Source: an uncultured Methylobacillus sp.
GTDB taxonomy: Bacteria; Pseudomonadota; Gammaproteobacteria; Burkholderiales; Methylophilaceae
Length of the DNA stretch: 37,435 nucleotides
Direction of reading: 5' to 3'
Assembly: GCA_946478965.1 (NCBI GenBank)
Contig: CAMLDQ010000014.1
Span: forward strand, 1 to 37,435
Shown: piece by piece, positions 37,219-37,435 of the stretch
Layout of the letters: every line of letters starts with the position of its first letter
How positions within the stretch are numbered: position 1 is the stretch's first letter
Translations under genes and position numbers: made by a program
Notes under the pieces: generated by a model
Told to the model about the DNA's origin: nothing
What the model saw: only the letters and a program-made list of their open reading frames with translations
Database searches by the model: none

Positions 37219-37435
37219 TTAGTAGATGCTTACCGCTTCTTTCGCCTCAATCTGCGCGCAGAGTTCGCGCAGGCGCTTTTCTTGAGCGGCCCTGGCTGCG
37301 GCCCTGGCTGCGTCCCTGGCTGCGGCCCTGGCTGCGGCCATGGCTGCGTCCCAGGCTGCGGCCATGGCTGCGTCCCAGGCTGCGTCCCTGGCTGCGGCCC
37401 TGGCTGCGGCCCTGGCTGCGTCCCAGGCTGCGGCC
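37219..37435 (-). CDS. Ala-rich tetrapeptide-repeat protein, C-terminal part (cut by right edge)
   Basis: The stop is TAA at 37221-37219. About 72 C-terminal residues are visible. The upstream part is a run of four-residue units Ala-Ala-[Ala/Asp]-[Arg/Trp/Met] from a 12-base DNA unit, followed by Q-E-K-R-L-R-E-L-C-A-Q-I-E-A-K-E-A. It would form a long amphipathic helix with Arg and Trp regularly placed. The N-terminus lies beyond the window. I recall such repeat proteins in phages next to the GYG-type repeat gene seen at the left end. The function is unknown. Confidence 0.65.
   Translation of the reverse strand, partial: AAAWDAARAAARAAARDAAWDAAMAAAWDAAMAAARAAARDAARAAARAAQEKRLRELCAQIEAKEAVSIY
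37291..37435. repeat. Tandem 12-base repeat at right edge
   Basis: About eleven to twelve imperfect copies of GCTGCGGCCCTG-like units, coding for the tetrapeptide repeat above. The array reaches the last base of the window, so its true length is unknown. It is a coding tandem repeat, not a CRISPR (no spacers). Confidence 0.85.

Noticed and set aside
37291..37435. Possible CRISPR-like array
   Set aside because: The units are contiguous 12-base coding repeats without spacers.

Overview
The window looks like a nearly complete genome of a P22-like, short-tailed (podovirus-type) tailed phage, or a linearised contig of one. Base composition is fairly GC-rich and the leaders use plain AGGAG-type Shine-Dalgarno sites and sigma70-like promoters, which fits a Gram-negative proteobacterial host. 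A betaproteobacterium (Burkholderiales/Oxalobacteraceae type) is my guess from the general look of the proteins; nothing in the window proves it. No host gene, rRNA or convincing tRNA is present, and no integrase was seen.

Layout. (1) 1-6.36 kb, leftward: an early/replication arm with an XRE-type repressor at the switch (6115-6357), a DnaN-like clamp, a C5 cytosine methyltransferase with a second ORF nested in its +1 frame, a YbcO-like nuclease, a RuvC-like resolvase, several small proteins, then an O-like replication initiator and a probable helicase-loading partner. A separate promoter at about 0.5 kb drives a DUF6948 protein and a Gly/Tyr/Ser-repeat protein that runs off the left edge. (2) 6.36-6.52 kb: divergent promoters around a dyad operator. 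(3) 6.5-14.0 kb, rightward: Erf single-strand annealing protein, YqaJ exonuclease, a coiled-coil protein and NinB, followed by a new promoter and about nine small accessory genes, ending in a bidirectional terminator at 14.02 kb. (4) 14.0-35.5 kb, leftward: the late module, read from right to left as small terminase, large terminase, decoration-like protein, portal, scaffold, (homing endonuclease), coat, gp4-like, three small virion proteins, gp10-like, fibre/needle-like protein, DUF2824 (gp14-like), gp7-, gp20- and gp16-like ejection proteins, tailspike with S74 chaperone, and a lysis cassette. This order is collinear with P22. (5) 35.5-36.0 kb: a structured, nearly gene-free stretch ending at a leftward terminator. 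(6) 36.08-37.4 kb, leftward: small genes including two membrane proteins and an Ala-rich tetrapeptide-repeat protein cut by the right edge.

How it fits together. The 0.5 kb leftward promoter, the two repeat genes cut at the two ends, and the terminator at 36.02 kb make sense as one leftward operon crossing the contig junction, so the molecule is probably circular or circularly permuted and was broken in low-complexity repeats. Two regulatory families are visible. Early/middle promoters have a TTGC-type -35 with TGTGTG in the spacer. In the late region, three intergenic sites share a CTATC-N14-GATAG dyad, and two of them carry near-identical promoters in front of the scaffold/coat genes and the ejection-protein genes.

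The most unusual items are the Shine-Dalgarno-equipped ORF nested inside the methyltransferase gene, the repeated late dyad, the structured RNA-like element at 2.66-2.74 kb, and the paired repeat proteins at the ends. All family names are from recognition by eye; no database search was run.
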